From assembly GCA_907165065.1 (NCBI GenBank), contig OU015524.1, positions 26,706,295-26,770,294 of the forward strand: a DNA stretch of 64,000 bases. Reading direction: 5' to 3'. The first letter of the stretch is position 1, and each line of letters starts with the position of its first letter. This document shows, in pieces, positions 36,801-51,800 of this stretch. The translations under genes were made by a program, and so were the position numbers. Origin of the DNA: Caprimulgus europaeus (lineage: Eukaryota > Chordata > Aves > Caprimulgiformes > Caprimulgidae). Under the pieces are notes generated by a model. The model saw only the letters and a list, made by a program, of their open reading frames with translations, made no database searches and was not told the DNA's origin.

Positions 36801-39800
36801 TATTACTGTGCTAAAGACAAGCGCCGAACTCTGCAGATAATACAGAAACAGATGTTAGATTTTGACATCAGAAGTGAGGGTTTTCAAACCTCCTGAGGTT
36901 CATCCTGCTTTTTCAGGCTGCCCCCACACAAGATAGGCATGAAATACCTAGTAAGAATTGCAGAATCCAGCTTGTCTTTAAGAAAAGATATATATTGTAT
37001 TAAGTGTTTTCATTTAATTTCATTTTTTGCTAGTTCAGAAGGCTTAAACAGAATTGTGCTGATGTGATCCTCTAAGAGAGATTAAAGCACACAAAGATTT
37101 AACTCTTGTCAATAAGCTGTACAAAAATGGTGTCACAGACGATAAGGAACAAACCCAAGTCAAGTCTGAATGGATCTAGATTAAGAAATGATTGCTGTTT
37201 CAACCTCTGTCGTGGTTGTGGCAGTAAGAGAAAGGTCCCTTTTCCTATTTCAAATGTTCATATGAGCAGCTATTCCAAATTCTCTGTTATGCATTGACGC
37301 CAAAATCTTTTTGGCATGTTTTAAAATAAAATCTTCTAGCTCTTTTTTTTTTTGTTTATGTTAATGTTCATGTTTAAGCAGCTGTTTTGAAATACAGCAC
37401 CATTTTTACACCAAAAAGAAAAATTGTTTACTTCTTTTACATTTTTTGGCACCCTTTTTTCCTTTCAATGTAGACAGCTACGGTCAGAGCTAGCAGAACG
37501 GTTCATAACAAATCCTGTATTTGCTGACTTTAGCCTGGTCTTTGCTTTTCTGTCTGGGAGGATCACAAGGCATAAGAATGTGCTTGGTGCTCAGATCTGC
37601 TCGCAGCAGTTGTGTCCAGCCTCACCCGCTCCCTCCGTGGATTGCACTCTGTGGTCTGGCTCTCTGCTTTCCCGGTGAGTTAGGGTCAGTCCCCATTCCA
37701 CACTGGATGAGCCTGGCTTCTTCTGCAGGACAATATCTGAGTCTCATCAGCTCAGAGGAGACCCTTGTCAGCTTCTTTGAGCTTTTTAAAACTAAAAGAA
37801 ATTTGAAAAATCAAATTACTCAGGGCAAGGCAGGAGAAGAATAGCAGCAGGGCATTTTTTAATGCTGCATTTTCACACAGACCCTTTCACTGTGTGGTTT
37901 ATTTAACTGGGGGCAGAGATTACATTTAATTTTATTTCATGTGCATGCTTTTCTGGCTGGAAAGTTGCAATCAGATCCTTATCAGGCTCATTTAACTGCC
38001 TCTCTGCTAGGGCTTGGCAGGGAGTTTGAAAATGGTTGTCCCCCAGCCCTGTCAGACATTGTCCCACTCCATATAAAGCAAGACATCTCTTCTCCACAGT
38101 CTTTAAATATTCTTCTTGTGCAATTATTTGTGCAAGTGAAAATTAATCATTCAAATGTCCTTGGAAAGCAAATACAAGAAGGAGTTGGAGCATGGCCGAA
38201 ATTGCCATTTAAATGCTTTTGAACTGAAGAAGCCACTGACAGATAATAGTTTGGAGTATTTGCCCTTCTTTAACAGTACTGCGCACAAAAGTCCATCAAG
38301 TGTAGCGAGAGCCAATTTCTGGCTGGGAAAATGTGATAAGTTTTGGCGCGTCAGTTGCTTTTCAAGCTGCCATGTCATTGAAGTAACACATTGCCAGTCA
38401 ATGCACAAACAGTAGTGCTGCGAGAAATGTCATTAAAAGCTATTTAGTGGTGTCTTCTGAGCAGGAAATCAGTCTTGGCTAGCTGGGTATTGTGTAGGCC
38501 GAACTAATTTTCCTCAGATAGAATTCTGTTTCTGCATTCATGGATATTTTAATTTATTTTTTTCTCTTAAATATTCATTGGTATAAGATCCTGTACAGAG
38601 AGGTATGCAGGGGGCACTTCCCTGGCCTTGTGCTGTATGGTGCCCACAAGAGACTCTGCTAGCTAATCTGGGAGTCTCAAGGGAGCATTCTGCAAAGGAG
38701 AGGACACAAAAGCTATTCACTTCAAGGCAGTACAATGTGTAGAGCTCAGAGCCTTGTAAGAAATGCTCACTTTGCACCTCATCCACTGAGAAGCTTAAAA
38801 GCATGCCAAGATACCTTACACTGATATTGCCTGGTTGTGATTTTTTTCAGCTCTACGGCTATTGTTACCAAGATAGCAATGACATCCCAGACACGCTGAC
38901 AACCATCACTGAACTGGGCTCGCCTTTAGAGATGATTCAGCTTTTACAGACTTCCTGGGAAGACAGATTTCGAGTGAGTAACAACTGTTTAAAAAGAAGA
39001 CTTCTAAGAGAGTGATAGATACAAAATAATATCAAGCATGAAACGAGGTTATGTACTGTGCAGTGCAATTCACTTTTAATAAAACTTTGCTTTGCCTATG
39101 CTTACATCTTGGTTTAAAAGCAACATGTAGTACTCTCTGCAGCATTTAAGCTGTCTTGTGATTCTGTCTGTCGATGTTATCTAATTATAGCCAGTCCTAT
39201 GCTTTTTATATGGTATCTTCAAACATTTCTTACTTGTTAAAGCTTGAGGCCCAGGATTTTTGGTGTTGAGCATCGTGCTCTGCAACTAGGATTTAAACAA
39301 TAGAAGGATGTTACATTTCTCCCTGATCTTTATCATACATTGGTTTTAGATTTTTTTTCTACTGCTTCCTGCTCTGCTCGTCTTTTACTGAGGGAAGAGT
39401 GAAATAAATGTACACAAATCTCAAAGCTGGGTTGTCCACTGCATTGGCAATTTACCAGGAGCACAAAGGTCACACTTAATTTGTCCAAAATGAAGCCAGA
39501 CTGCGGCAATGCTTTGATCAAGACAGCGCCGTCTTGCTCAGTGTATATTGGGACGACATGTTGTCGTCTGAGGTTAACTCCCTAAGACATTGCAAGGCAG
39601 CAGCAGTCTGCATCTAAAATACTTTGGATTGCATGGCTAAGTCTGTACCAGAAAATTAAAAGTGCGGCTGTCTGATCTCAGAGATGAGCCAGCAAGATGC
39701 AGCCCATGTCTGCACCACTGAATTCTTGTACTCGCTGAAGGCCAGGTGGCTGCCCACAGGATGCCCATCAGAAATGGTCCCCATCCTGCGCTGCCCGCTG

Positions 39801-42800
39801 GATAGCGCCTGGGGACTGTGCGGGAGAGCAGCCACAGTCCCCATCAGACGTGGGCCAGGGACTGTACTACCAAGGGTGCATGTGGGATTCAGTTTCTGTG
39901 CTCAGGAATGTTCCTTGACAGAGTTTATTTTACTAACATAGATGGAGCAAGTGTGCTCTCTGCACAAAGCATCAGCTCCCTTTTCCTCAAAGAAGCATGG
40001 TCTTAATAAGCAGTAGAGGTCCTCGTCACAGCTCCTGAAATGCAGGACCTGTCTTTGGCTTGTGTCATCCAGGGAATGCAAATAACAGACTGTGACAGCA
40101 ACTACGTACAAAGCAAATGACCAAGAGATACGTTAGATTATGGACAATAAACAGGGACATTTCCTTCCAGCGAGGATGTTCCTGAGTGAGCAGTTGCAAT
40201 GGGAGATGAAGGAGAACTAGATGAAGGTGCTGAACTCATTCACAGAGGTGGAATTGCAGATGAAACATTCCTGTGACTGCTGTAATGAAGTCTTAGATAA
40301 TGTCATGCTCATTAGCTTGTCTAGGGGACAACTAACGCAGAGAAGAAGGAAGAAATAAAATCATGTCTTCTTGATACGTGAGACTTATTTGTGGTCCATT
40401 GTGAAAATGGCTACACAAATATTTGACCTTACTCCTACTAATAGTTTCCGTATGTTGAGGGACTCAGCAGTAAGTTTGCTCCCCAGATCAGCCCCTCTGT
40501 GCTCAGCAGAGGTGTGTGATACTGTGCAAATATATCATCTTTGTGCTTAAAACTTGTCATATGGAGGAGTTTGCGGTCCCAGCCTGGCAGCGGGTACACA
40601 GGGCCAGCAGCCCACGGGCGCTCAGTCTGTCCAGAGAGGCTGCCAATGCAGGACGAGGGTCTTTTTGGCATTTCAGAAAAAGCAATAGTTTCAGATGACA
40701 ACCTGTGTTTTTATTCAAGCTAAATCCTGGGTTAATTGGCAGTTGAAGATAGGTGTATTATAGGTTAGTTTGGGCTGAACGTGCCTTTTATATACAGCAT
40801 ATTGCAGGATGGTACATGCATGAATACTGTGTCCTTCCAGAGGGAGGAAAGGGGGGTCAAATCTGACATCCCATAACCTGGCCTGCGGTCATCTACACCT
40901 ACAGGCATCTCCATGGGAGCTGTGGTATCCAGTAAGTAGGATAAAATATGTTCTAGTCTCGTCAGACAGGAGAATGACTATAGAAGCATGAGATAGTCCT
41001 AATGTTCCACAGGTGAAGGGTCAGTGAGGAGTAACTTCAGACATGCTCAGCTTTCTTACGAAGGATGAATTTAGGTGCTCCCCTGAGTATACCACTTATA
41101 CCCTGAGACTGAATTTGGATTTGACTACTTCAATGCACGTGGCCTTAGCAGTGTATTTTAACAGAAAACAAAGATTATATATAAACAATAAAAGGCTTGC
41201 TAGACTGAATAAGACCTGTTATTAATTTAGTACATGGAACAAAAATTCCAGTATTTAACTGTGTTCATATTAATGCTAAGTTTGCGTTAATATGTTACAT
41301 AGTGGTCTCTGAGGGAATGCATGAATTGAAAACAGTACTTTGGTAAGGGCGCTGAGTTCAATGTTCATTGAGTTTGCTGTCTAGTAATAGTTACTCAAGT
41401 TTCTAACCTGCGATTGAAAAGTGCAGCATCAGCTCAGAGCTTCCACCTCAGCTTCAAAGTGGGAATGAGGGTCCACTGAGGTAGACCCATACAGACAGAC
41501 AGACGTATACGCTTACCCTGAGGCATGGTGAAGAGTTACAGAGGAGCTGTGGAGCTCCTCTTTCTGGGAATTTGTTTCCTCCTCCCTTGGAAAAAGGCAA
41601 ACATAAAAGGAACCAGTGCAAAAAAAAATTATAAAAGCAGTCAAAAGGCGGGATCAGTACAGACACCGTCTGCAGTTGGAGCTCCAGACGTGGGCGCAGG
41701 GCGGTCCGGCCAAAACTTCTAGACCTGGAGTTTGTAAAAGAGCAGAATCAGGCTGCGTGGTTGAGGCCTGTGCGTAATGTGTTATTAAAAGTTAATGCTT
41801 TTATTTCTATTAAAAGTAAGAATAGCAACAATGAGCCCTGCTTCAAGAATAGTGTGGGAAAGCACTGGTAAAGCAGCTTATTTTTGTTTCAAGTCTCTAA
41901 GGGTTTTACAATCAACTATGTTAATCCTTTGAAAAATACCTTAGTTGCAACATTCAGTTTTGAGGATAAGTTATAATGCTTATATTAAGCCGTATATTTA
42001 AGAATGTATCTTCAGCTAAAGTGGTTTAATTTATATACTTTGCACTGAGAAAATAACACAAGGTACCTGCATTTTTGCATTTCAGATATGTCTCAGCTTA
42101 GTTCGACTTCTGCATTATTTGGCTCACTCTCCTCTGGGCTCTGTGACATTACTGGATTTTCGCCCTCGGCAGTTTGTGATTGTGGATGGGGAACTGAAGG
42201 TGACAGATCTGGATGATGCCAGTATTGAGGAGAGCTCTTGCACCAGTAACAGCGACTGCTTTATGGAATTCCCTGCACGGAACTTCACCCTGCCCTGTTC
42301 GGTTGACGGACGGTGCCAGAATATGAACGAAAAGAGGAATCTCTACAACGCCTACAGGTACGTGATCAAATAAGGTAAAAGAGAATTGAAAGTGGGGAAA
42401 AAATCTCCAGCATCCTTTATAGTTATTCACATCAGTGAGTACATGCTATCTCAGAACCATTACCCGAGAGTAAGAGAAGCCATGAATAATTGTTTCATTT
42501 GTGAAAATACATAGCATTTATAGCCATGTTTTGCATATTTTGAGTGTGATTCACCACTTTTAGTGTAATTTTATGTTGGTTTCATTCCACTGAATTCTTC
42601 ACGCAAGTAGAGATTTTCATGGGAGTGAAACAGAGGTGCCTGAGGAAATGGGGGCCCATTAGCTCTGTGGTCAGATGTTTCAGGCAGCTCTTCTTTGGTG
42701 TGAGTTCAGAAGGGTCGTCACACCTCATCCACCACTGGCTGAGCAAAGAGCTGGCTTCAGAGGCAGAGTTAGAGCTCAGCTCTCATCCTGCGCTCTGGCT

Positions 42801-45800
42801 AGGTACTCCCTGCCTCCGTAGGGTTATAACAGTCCCCAGTGCAGCCATGGGATCATCATCCATCACTGATGATCTGGGGAGTAGTCCCAAACCTTTTAAA
42901 GCAAGGGGTTCTCCCTTTTTTCCCCACTCTGCTTTGCCCACAACCCCTATCTCTGTGTGAGCAGATGCTGGGGAACTGGCTCCTAGTGCTGTTTCTGCTC
43001 CACGGCAGTACCGTGCTCGTGCTGGGAAGGTGTAGGTGACCAGCTGTGCCAGACCAGTCAGCCATACTGAGGAAAGCCTTCAGCTGACCCATCCATCTTC
43101 CAGATTTGATTTTAAAGGTTCCTCTGGATTTACAACAGAGTCCTTCTGTGTGATGGCTTTGTTTTTGTGGTCTCAGCTCTCCCTCGCTGGCCATAGCTCC
43201 CTTGGGAGGGCTGGGCTGGAATGCTGGGGGAGCCGTGTCCCTGCTTTCCGGGGAGCCGGTAGCTGATGCTTGGTGCCACGCTCCAGCTGACGGGCACTGC
43301 TGGGCCAGGCGGCCGCCTTGTCTGATCCCAATAGGAAGATCTCAAAGCAATGCCATAATGGTGTGCTCATTTCTTAGAGTTCCCTTTCAAGTATCATGCC
43401 ATTCACTGCCTGCCAGACCACAGCGAGGAGAGGCTGCTCCAGAGAGAGTCTTCTGCTTTGGTCCCAGGGTGCTCACCAGCATGTGTGTTGCATTAGCTGA
43501 CCACACTGAAATGGGCTGCACCACATGACAGCCATCTGCAGTTGTGCAGCACAGTTTTCAGTGAGTCCTGCAAATTTTTCCATTTCCATTTGCTTGGCTT
43601 ACAGATCCTGCTTAGCTTGCTAGCTTTTGGTTAAGAGCATTTTACTGATCTGGCTAAGAAACCTTTAACAGGCACCCATCCATCTCGGTCATAAGAGGGG
43701 AGATGTCTGCGGTGTGGTGGGCCTGCGGCAGGTTGCTGGTCTCGCAGAAGGAAGCAGCAGGCTTTTTCTATTACAGTTCTTAATGTTGCCTTTGAACTGC
43801 GCGCCAGGGTGTAACGCAGGCACAGTGCCGCCGTGTTTTCAGCCCCTGCTTTTGCTTGATTTGCTAGAGACAGTGGGTTTGTGTTCAACAGCAGAGTCGT
43901 GCTCTGATGGGCTGCGACCACCCATGCTTGGGCATTAGCAGTGAACTCTGAGCACTTGTCTTGGAAGGCTGAATCTTCAGTTCGTTAGGTATAGCCTAGT
44001 AAGTGTCATATTTTCATGGATGCACTCTTGCTGTAAGGTTAGAGGTTGCCCTTGGAAAAAGAGTTGATGGTGCTGTTAGGTAGAAGTCAAAAGCAGAAAT
44101 AGGTCAAACAATGCATAAAACCCTTGTAATTTTAAAATATGGCAGGCCCTAGCCTTGAAAGTGTAATTAGCCTATCTAGCTGGTTTCTTTATGAGGTAAA
44201 TAATTAAAGGAGAGAAAACATTTTGGAAAAAAACTCTGCTATGCAAGAACTGGCCCATCTTCACTTCAGATGGTTACCTTCTGTCACAAATGGGCCTCTA
44301 TTTGTTCTCCTCCAAAGAGAGGAACTATTTTAAAAGGACTGGAGAGTTTTAAAAGTAAGGATAATTAATATTTTGAACTATTAACCAATGGCTGATATGA
44401 ATTCTCCATCACTGACAATTCTTAAATTAAGGTAGGATAATTATCAAAAAGAAAAAAGAAAGGAAAAGAAAGGCTGTTAAGAACAAATGTAAAAGGATCT
44501 GACAATCTGTTTTATGCAGATCACAAGGGATGCTACTGGCTCTGGAATCGATGAGTAACAAATGTTCCTGCAGTTAAGTTGTGCAGGCACCAGTGTCACT
44601 ACATGTCAGAATTTCACATGTGGATGTTTGCATTTGAACAACTCGTGTATTTATATAGCCCCAGAAAAATAATAACCTCTGTGACTCCCATCCAGCGTTT
44701 AGCAAAGAAAGTGACAGCTACTGAATTTTTATAAAGAACTACTCACAATCAGTCAGACTCTGCTTGTGGATAATCTCTAAGCAGAAAAAAAGGTAAAATT
44801 TATCAGACAAATTATTCATTACAAACATTATGCTGCTCTTCAGATTTCTGTGTATATTTATATTGACTGTTTCATACTCATCGCTAAGAAAACTTACTCG
44901 GGGATAATCCGGCTTAATAAATATATTAATAATATGAATCTGATAAATATTATTTATAACTAAATAATAGAAATGTATAATAAATAATATATTATTTTTG
45001 TAAGGGAATAAAAAGGGAGTTAAAGTACTCATTGTGTAAATGGAATATGTCAGCTCAATAATACCTGTGTCTATGATCAATTTTTGCTATCAGTAACTTC
45101 ATTTTTTGATTTGTGCTTATGTAAGATGTCTGTTAGTCTCCTTCCTGAGCATAAGTTCCTGGAGGTTTCTGTTTGACAATGTGGTCTCTATACATAAAAA
45201 AACCCATCTACTTCACAGGTTAGATGTAAAGCAGGGCATTTCACAATTATGTTCATGTTCTGCTCATTACCTAATATTTACGTCTGATAGTGTCAGATCC
45301 TAAACTACCCATCTCTGTCTTAGATTGGTGACACTGAATTTGCAGTGGGTAGTAATACTGACAGAGTAACAGAAGCTGAAAGGAACAATGTGAAAATTAA
45401 GTGTACTTCAAGTGATGGTATAGGCATAATGTTTTCTCTTTTGTAATGAAAAATGTTAAAATGGAGAATAGACATCCATTGATGAATATCTACATGAGTG
45501 CATCTTGGATTTAGGGAAATGATGAGAACAGAGAAGACATTCTGAATTGCAGTGGCGTTAAAACAGTAGAAGGCGGCTTTCTCCTGGCAATTAATTTGAA
45601 AGTCTCAGAAAACTGTAGAAAGGAAAATAATAGTAAATTATTTGAAATTATCATAAATTTGATTTATGCACTTTTAAGGTTTGAAAAAAAAAAAAAACGC
45701 AAACAAAAACCAAACTCGAGAGTCCTGGGGTTGGTGCCATCCTTTTGGTTTGCTGAAGTACAGACAGCTTTGCAAATAGTCACAGTCCACAGGGCTTCAT

Positions 45801-48800
45801 AGCAAATTTCTGTATTAATGGAACATTTACACATAGTTACAAGGCAGCCTTGTGTATAACAGCGTGGTCTAGGTATGCCAGACAGCTGTGTGAATAGTCT
45901 CAGCTATATATTTATTTGACTATAGAATATGATTCTATTTCCTGAATAAGTCAGTGGCTTATAAGCAACAGGAGTTTTATTCCTTATGTTGTTCAGTAGT
46001 TACCAGACATTTGTAAACTCTTTTAAAAAAATTTTCAATATGGGTTACTTTTCCATTGCAGGTTTTTTTTTACGTATCTTCTTCCACACAGTGCACCATC
46101 CTCACTGAGACCGTTACTGGATAAGATAGTCAATGCAACAGGTAATCGCAATAAGCGTGGTAATGCCAATTATTTCCTTTTTTAGTGTGACTGTCACGCT
46201 TGGGATGTGGAGGATGATGCTTTATGTTCACTGCAATAGAACCAGATTGTTTTTCTACCAGGACAAAATTTCCCCAATACAGAGAAGGCAAGAATAGGCT
46301 GGTATACCAGGGAAATCCCATTTTGAGATATTACCCAGGCTTCACAGAGGTATTTACTGCCTCCTGACACCTCAGCACTGAGGTGAACTGCATCAGAAGG
46401 CAATCCCTTGTGGGATCTGGAGGAGCCCCTGTCTACAGCAAGGGGAATATGAATGATAAAACCAGTATACTTCCCCAGTGGTACCGGTGGTGCTTTTATA
46501 CCTCAGAAGCCAGAGGCAAGTGACATTACCATAGGTCTTTACTAATTACCAAGGTAGTACCTTTGGGACAAGAGTATTTGTATGTGCCTGTAAATCTGAT
46601 TTGAGGGTTTTCAGTGCATTGTTCTAGGAGTTTTATACCTTGTACTGTATGTATTCAATGGGGAAGTTAATGATGCTGGGCTATAGCTAATTAACAAGCA
46701 AAGCCTTTGGAGTTCCCTGTGTTGGCTAAAGTTCATCCCTTGTGGAGAGCTCACTGCATTGTTCTCTGCCCACAGGCCTGGGGTTCCCAGCTGGACGAGG
46801 CAGCCTGTGACATGCCTGGCTCATGTCAGGTATGAAACCCAATTTGTAGTAACTCACGGACTTCATGTCCACATCACAACGCAGTTGTAGAGAAGGGCAC
46901 TGCTGGGCTCTGATGCTTAGGGCTTCATTTGAATGCAACCTCATTTTGTTCTGTGCAGGTTGCTTCTCATCTAACTCATTCTTTTCCTGTACTTTTAAAG
47001 GAGAACTTCAGTGGGGAATAGATGAGACGGCTGCTCAGCTAGAGAGAGTTTTGAATCTGTATAAGAGTGGAGAGTACCTACAGAACACGACGCGAATGCC
47101 GAAAGCTGGTAAAGTAGTCTTTCTCGAAACTTAAAGTCAGATACTCTGCTTTGTCTTTTATTTGAGGTTTGAAAGGACAAATGTGCAGAAAACGGGGCTC
47201 AATGGCCCTTAAAATCATGTGCATGATAATATGTTGCCTGCTTTTTGCTTCTTGGGTGCCCTCTGAGGCCCTTCTCTCTAAATGACGTAACTGGACTTCC
47301 ATAGGTGTGAACAGGCTGTAATGTTTTTCATCACATCTACACACTTCTCCGCTGTTGGAATATCAGAACCTCCCCAAACACAACTTGAGGGGAATCTAAT
47401 CAAGATGCTGTAACCCTCTGTGGATTTCCTGGGACTTGCAGGAATTTCTTGCTGCACAAGCATTTACAGATTGGAAGAATAAAATTTTTGCTTGCTTTGC
47501 AAGAGAAATCATAGAATCATAAAATACCATGTTGGAAGGGACCTCAAGGATCATCTGGTCCAACTTTTCTTGGCAAAAGCATGGTCTGGAGAAGATGACC
47601 CAGCACTCTGTCCAGCTGAATCTTAAAAGTGTCCATTGTTGGTAAATCCACCACTTCCCTATGGAGATTATTCCAGTGGCTGATTGTTCTTATTGTGAAA
47701 AAAATTCCTGTTGTGTCCAACTGGAATCTCCCCAGGAATAACTTGTACCCATCACCCCTCATCCTTTCCATGGGAATCTTTATAAAAAGGGAGTCTCCAT
47801 CTTCAGTATCCTTCAGATACTGAAACATGGTGATGAGGTCTCCCCTAAGCCTTCTTTTCTCAGGGCTGACCAAATGCAATTCTCTCAGGCTTTCCTCATA
47901 TGACAGGCTTCCCAGTCCTTTGATCAGCTTAATGTCCCTTCTTTGGACACTCTCCAGCCTGTCCACATCTTTTTCTGTATAGTGAGGACCAAAATTGAAT
48001 ATACAGTATTACAGGTGTAGCATGAAAAAAATGTGTTCTTCAGCTTCTGCAAGCAATAGACTAAAAAAGAAAAAAAAATGACAGGATGAAAATGAGGCTG
48101 CATCATAGTATCTTTTTCATAACATCTCTGCAGCACCACAGGTATGTTAAATGCTATTCAAGTAGCTATGATACGGAGGGATTCATATTCTTCCCGGAAG
48201 GATAGCTTGTGGAATTATACACGTCAAAGAAGATTATGTGTGATGGAAATGACTGTTAAGTCTAACAATTGAAAAAGCTGTTTTGCAAATTATTTTGTGT
48301 ATGTACAATATTCATGTCAAACTGTTGACATAATTGACTGCAAGTTGATAGGAAAATTATGGCTTTGCTGCAAAACCTCAGTAAAGAGAGAAAGATGGGT
48401 TCTAAATGAAGATGAATGTTGGCACAGGGGGTTTGAAAGTTCAGTGAAGCATTCGCTCTCTGAAAGAGACACAGGAGCCAAATTCATTCCTGTCGTAGCA
48501 CTGTTAACCTCAAAGGGCCATGACACCAGGGATGAATTTGACCCACTTATCAGAATAATTCAATATTTATTTTGTTGTAAAATTGGCAGGAAAATTGTTG
48601 CAGGTGTTCATTTAACTTTCTAATTTTCAGCTTTTCATCACAATCTGTGCTGAGTGATGCCTGTCAACACAGCAAAATTATTTTCAGCAGTACAATCAAT
48701 AGTACAAACACGTCCTTTGTTGAAGAAGTGCCAGGAGGGCTGAAGTTTTTCTGTGATGCTGGTTGATTCCAGATTTAACTGCCATATCAGGACAAGATGA

Positions 48801-51800
48801 AGTTTTGAATTTTAGAGGGCTGTCATGTTTATAAAGCATCTCGAGGGCTGAAGCTTAGGACAGCGTTAGTACATGTAACAGTGCAGGTTTCTACTAATAT
48901 GGAGCAGAGCTCCATGTGTATTTGGCTGCTGTAATAATTATACATTTTTGTGTTAGTTTAATTCCATGGAGTCCTGGATAACATAATGCAGAATCCACTA
49001 CCCATGTTCATGGTTAGTAACACCCTTCTGTGTAAGGAGCCCTTTTTATTTGTGGGATGCTGCTCATGGACTTAGGCACTCTACTACGTGAGCAGAGAAG
49101 TTGAAAAGCTGTAAAATGCTTTGTGTAACATATTTGGCCAGTCTACATTAAAGACTGTGAGTGTAATATTGAATTCCTTGACAGGAAAATGCTGTGAACC
49201 AATGGGAAGCCTGAGGAATCAGATGTCTTAGTGGAAATTACACTTAGATGAGATGTGTTTTCAGACTTAACTGCCATGCCTTTAAGATGTGCAGGCCTGT
49301 TTCTTGTTTGTTCTAAGGCTACTTTAACCAAACAGAAAAGGGGTTGTAATTTATTTCTATTTTAAGGCTCCCTTTCTTTGCCAGAAAAGTGTGAAGAAGT
49401 TCTGTCGTGAGGATGAAAATACTCCTGCCTACCCATTTGTATCACTTTTATTCTGAACATACTCCTTCCTCGACTGGTATTTGACTGGTAATACCATGCT
49501 AGAATTGATTTTTAATATTCTCAGTCCAGACATTATGGAATTAGAAATTGCCCAGAGATTATGGAAGGAGAAAATCTCCTGTGGTACAGTGAAGCTGCAG
49601 GAGAGGGTGACAGTGGTGCTGGAAGGGACTGGTGTCCAAGTGATCAGCCTCTTCCTGCTGGTGGGACATTCCCCACTGAGCTGGCGTCCTGACCACCAAA
49701 ACCAGGGCTGAACAGCTGAGCAGATTGAATATTTTGTATAACCCTTGGTAGGCAGTAGAGAGGGAGGCAGGGGTGAAAAAGTGTAACTGTGATACTATCC
49801 CAAGCTGTCAACTGAGGTGATGCTTTGGCCCTGTTTGGGGTTTAGGAGGACACTGTGTTATTCTCTGAAAGCAAAGAAAAAAATGTTTTTAAGATTGTGG
49901 GATTTTTTTTAAACCTTTTCTGTCTTGCGTTGCAGTATCACGAAAGTTCAATGAATCGGAGTGTTTTCCAACCCAGTGCTAGGTTAAGATAAAACTAGAG
50001 GTGATGGTTTGGTTCTCAGGCCACATCGGAGTTAAATCAGAGCGTCACATTCATACGCTGGTGTGCCAAGATTGAGCAAGCACAATTTCACCTTGATGTT
50101 GCTCCAGATGATGGAACTCTCCCAAGGTGACTTGACTCCCAGGATTTTTGCTCTCTCAAACAGTAGAAATGGCAAGAATTAACAATGCCAGGCTCCTCTG
50201 GCATCTAAAGGCTTGTGATAAAATAAGGCCTTTCTGTTGTGTGATCGATTATGGAATTGTAAAAGCAGAACTCTAGGACAATTCAGATCCAAGACCTGAA
50301 AGATTTTGTTTTGTTTCCTTTTTCTGGAAAAGAAACCGCAGAAGGTTCAGGTAATAGTGCTTCAGCATTTGTCTTAGGGCTAAGGGCTTTGAATTATCTG
50401 TCGTCTTGGATAGAGCATTGTAAATTCTTACTAGGAAGGAAGAGATCATGATCTTGGGCAAGTGATCTAAGGCCGTAACTAAAACGTAAACTTTGAGGAA
50501 ATAGTCTGTTATCTATCTGAACCTATGTTTTTGAAAGGAAGACCTCCTCCTCTGAACACCATGAAGTGAGAAAGGTGATATTGATAATCAGTAGGGAAGT
50601 GACATGAAGAAAGTTCTTGTCAACCCTAGTGCTCCCATAAATAACATTTAACAAGATGACATAGTCATATTACAGAAGGTCTTGGATATTAAGCTTTCAC
50701 TGTGCTTCAGTTGTAAAAGATTTTATAGTGCTGTAAATTATATTATGCTCTGGACTTTGCTTTAGTATCTTAGAAACAGAGTAGAGGCGTGGGAGACATT
50801 TGATAGCTATGTATGTGTTCTGTAATCATAAATCACGCTACTGTTAATGTTGATATAGGAACATTACAGTGTTTAAAACAACACCATGAACAAATACTTT
50901 TATATTCCACTGACTGTTGGTCTCTGTTGCTGGAATCTAGAAGAATGTGAATTAAAACAGGAACCATGTATTTCTTCTGACGTACATTATCTAAAAATGT
51001 TCCATTAATTATCCAGATTAAGAAGACTTATTAAAAAAATCTACTGATGTTCATCAGTAATGTCCTGCCCCAGTATCAATATTTTTACATGTTGTCACAA
51101 TCAAGTGACACTGATTTGTACCAACTGGGTGTCTGGCCCTTGGGCTAAGCCTCAGCCCTTCAGTTAACTCAGAATTTACTCAGAAATGCGTGAAATCAGC
51201 TAACACTAGTAAATCCGATAGCTTTGCTATTCATTAAAGCTAATAGATGACCCATTATTAGGCCTGAGGGTGCACAAGCCCACAGAAAGGCATAATTAGC
51301 TGCTGTTGTTAGTTGAAAGTACATTCTCAATGCTAAAAAAGCTGGAAGGCTGGACATAAAGCAAAGTGTTTTCCTTTGTCTTAAAACAATTTGGCAGGAT
51401 TGTTCTGTATGTAAACATTTACAGTACAACAGTGTTTTGAAAAAATATTCTGCAGGGTCACTATAGCAACCTGCTTAGGAAATGGTAAATCCACCCAAGA
51501 ATTATTGAAATTGAGCCGGGGGGAGGGTGGGGGGTGTATTTGTGCACATGTCTGTGTGTGAGAGAGAAGCTTTGCAAGGTTGCTGGAATATTGTTTGAGG
51601 CAGTTTGTATAACCTATGGCTGGCCCCAGTGCTAAGGCTGAAAGTCCTCTGCTGAAGGTGCTTGAAGGCTCAGTCAGGATCTTACTGCAGCCCAGATTCC
51701 TGCTTCATCTGGTACTTGTGCATTTGGTGTTTCTTGCTCAGGGACACCAAGGCTGCTTTGCAGCCAGCTGAGGGTACATGTGGCTGCAAGCCTGGGCAGA

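Larger units (their letters stand above)
24801..38850 (+). other. PKDCC: PKDCC intron 1 (14,050 bp)
   Basis: The intron starts GTACGC and ends in a pyrimidine tract plus CAG ('gatttttttcag'). It contains the downstream half of the CpG domain, a second GC-rich patch with a TATA box (27.4-27.9 kb), a 58-bp tandem duplication (29.8 kb), a possible antisense LTR remnant (about 30.6-30.95 kb), a CR1 (31.57-31.85 kb), two TA/CA-rich blocks (33.0 and 33.7 kb) and a homeodomain-type palindrome (35.95 kb). The remaining stretches show no coding potential I can support. Confidence 0.9.
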
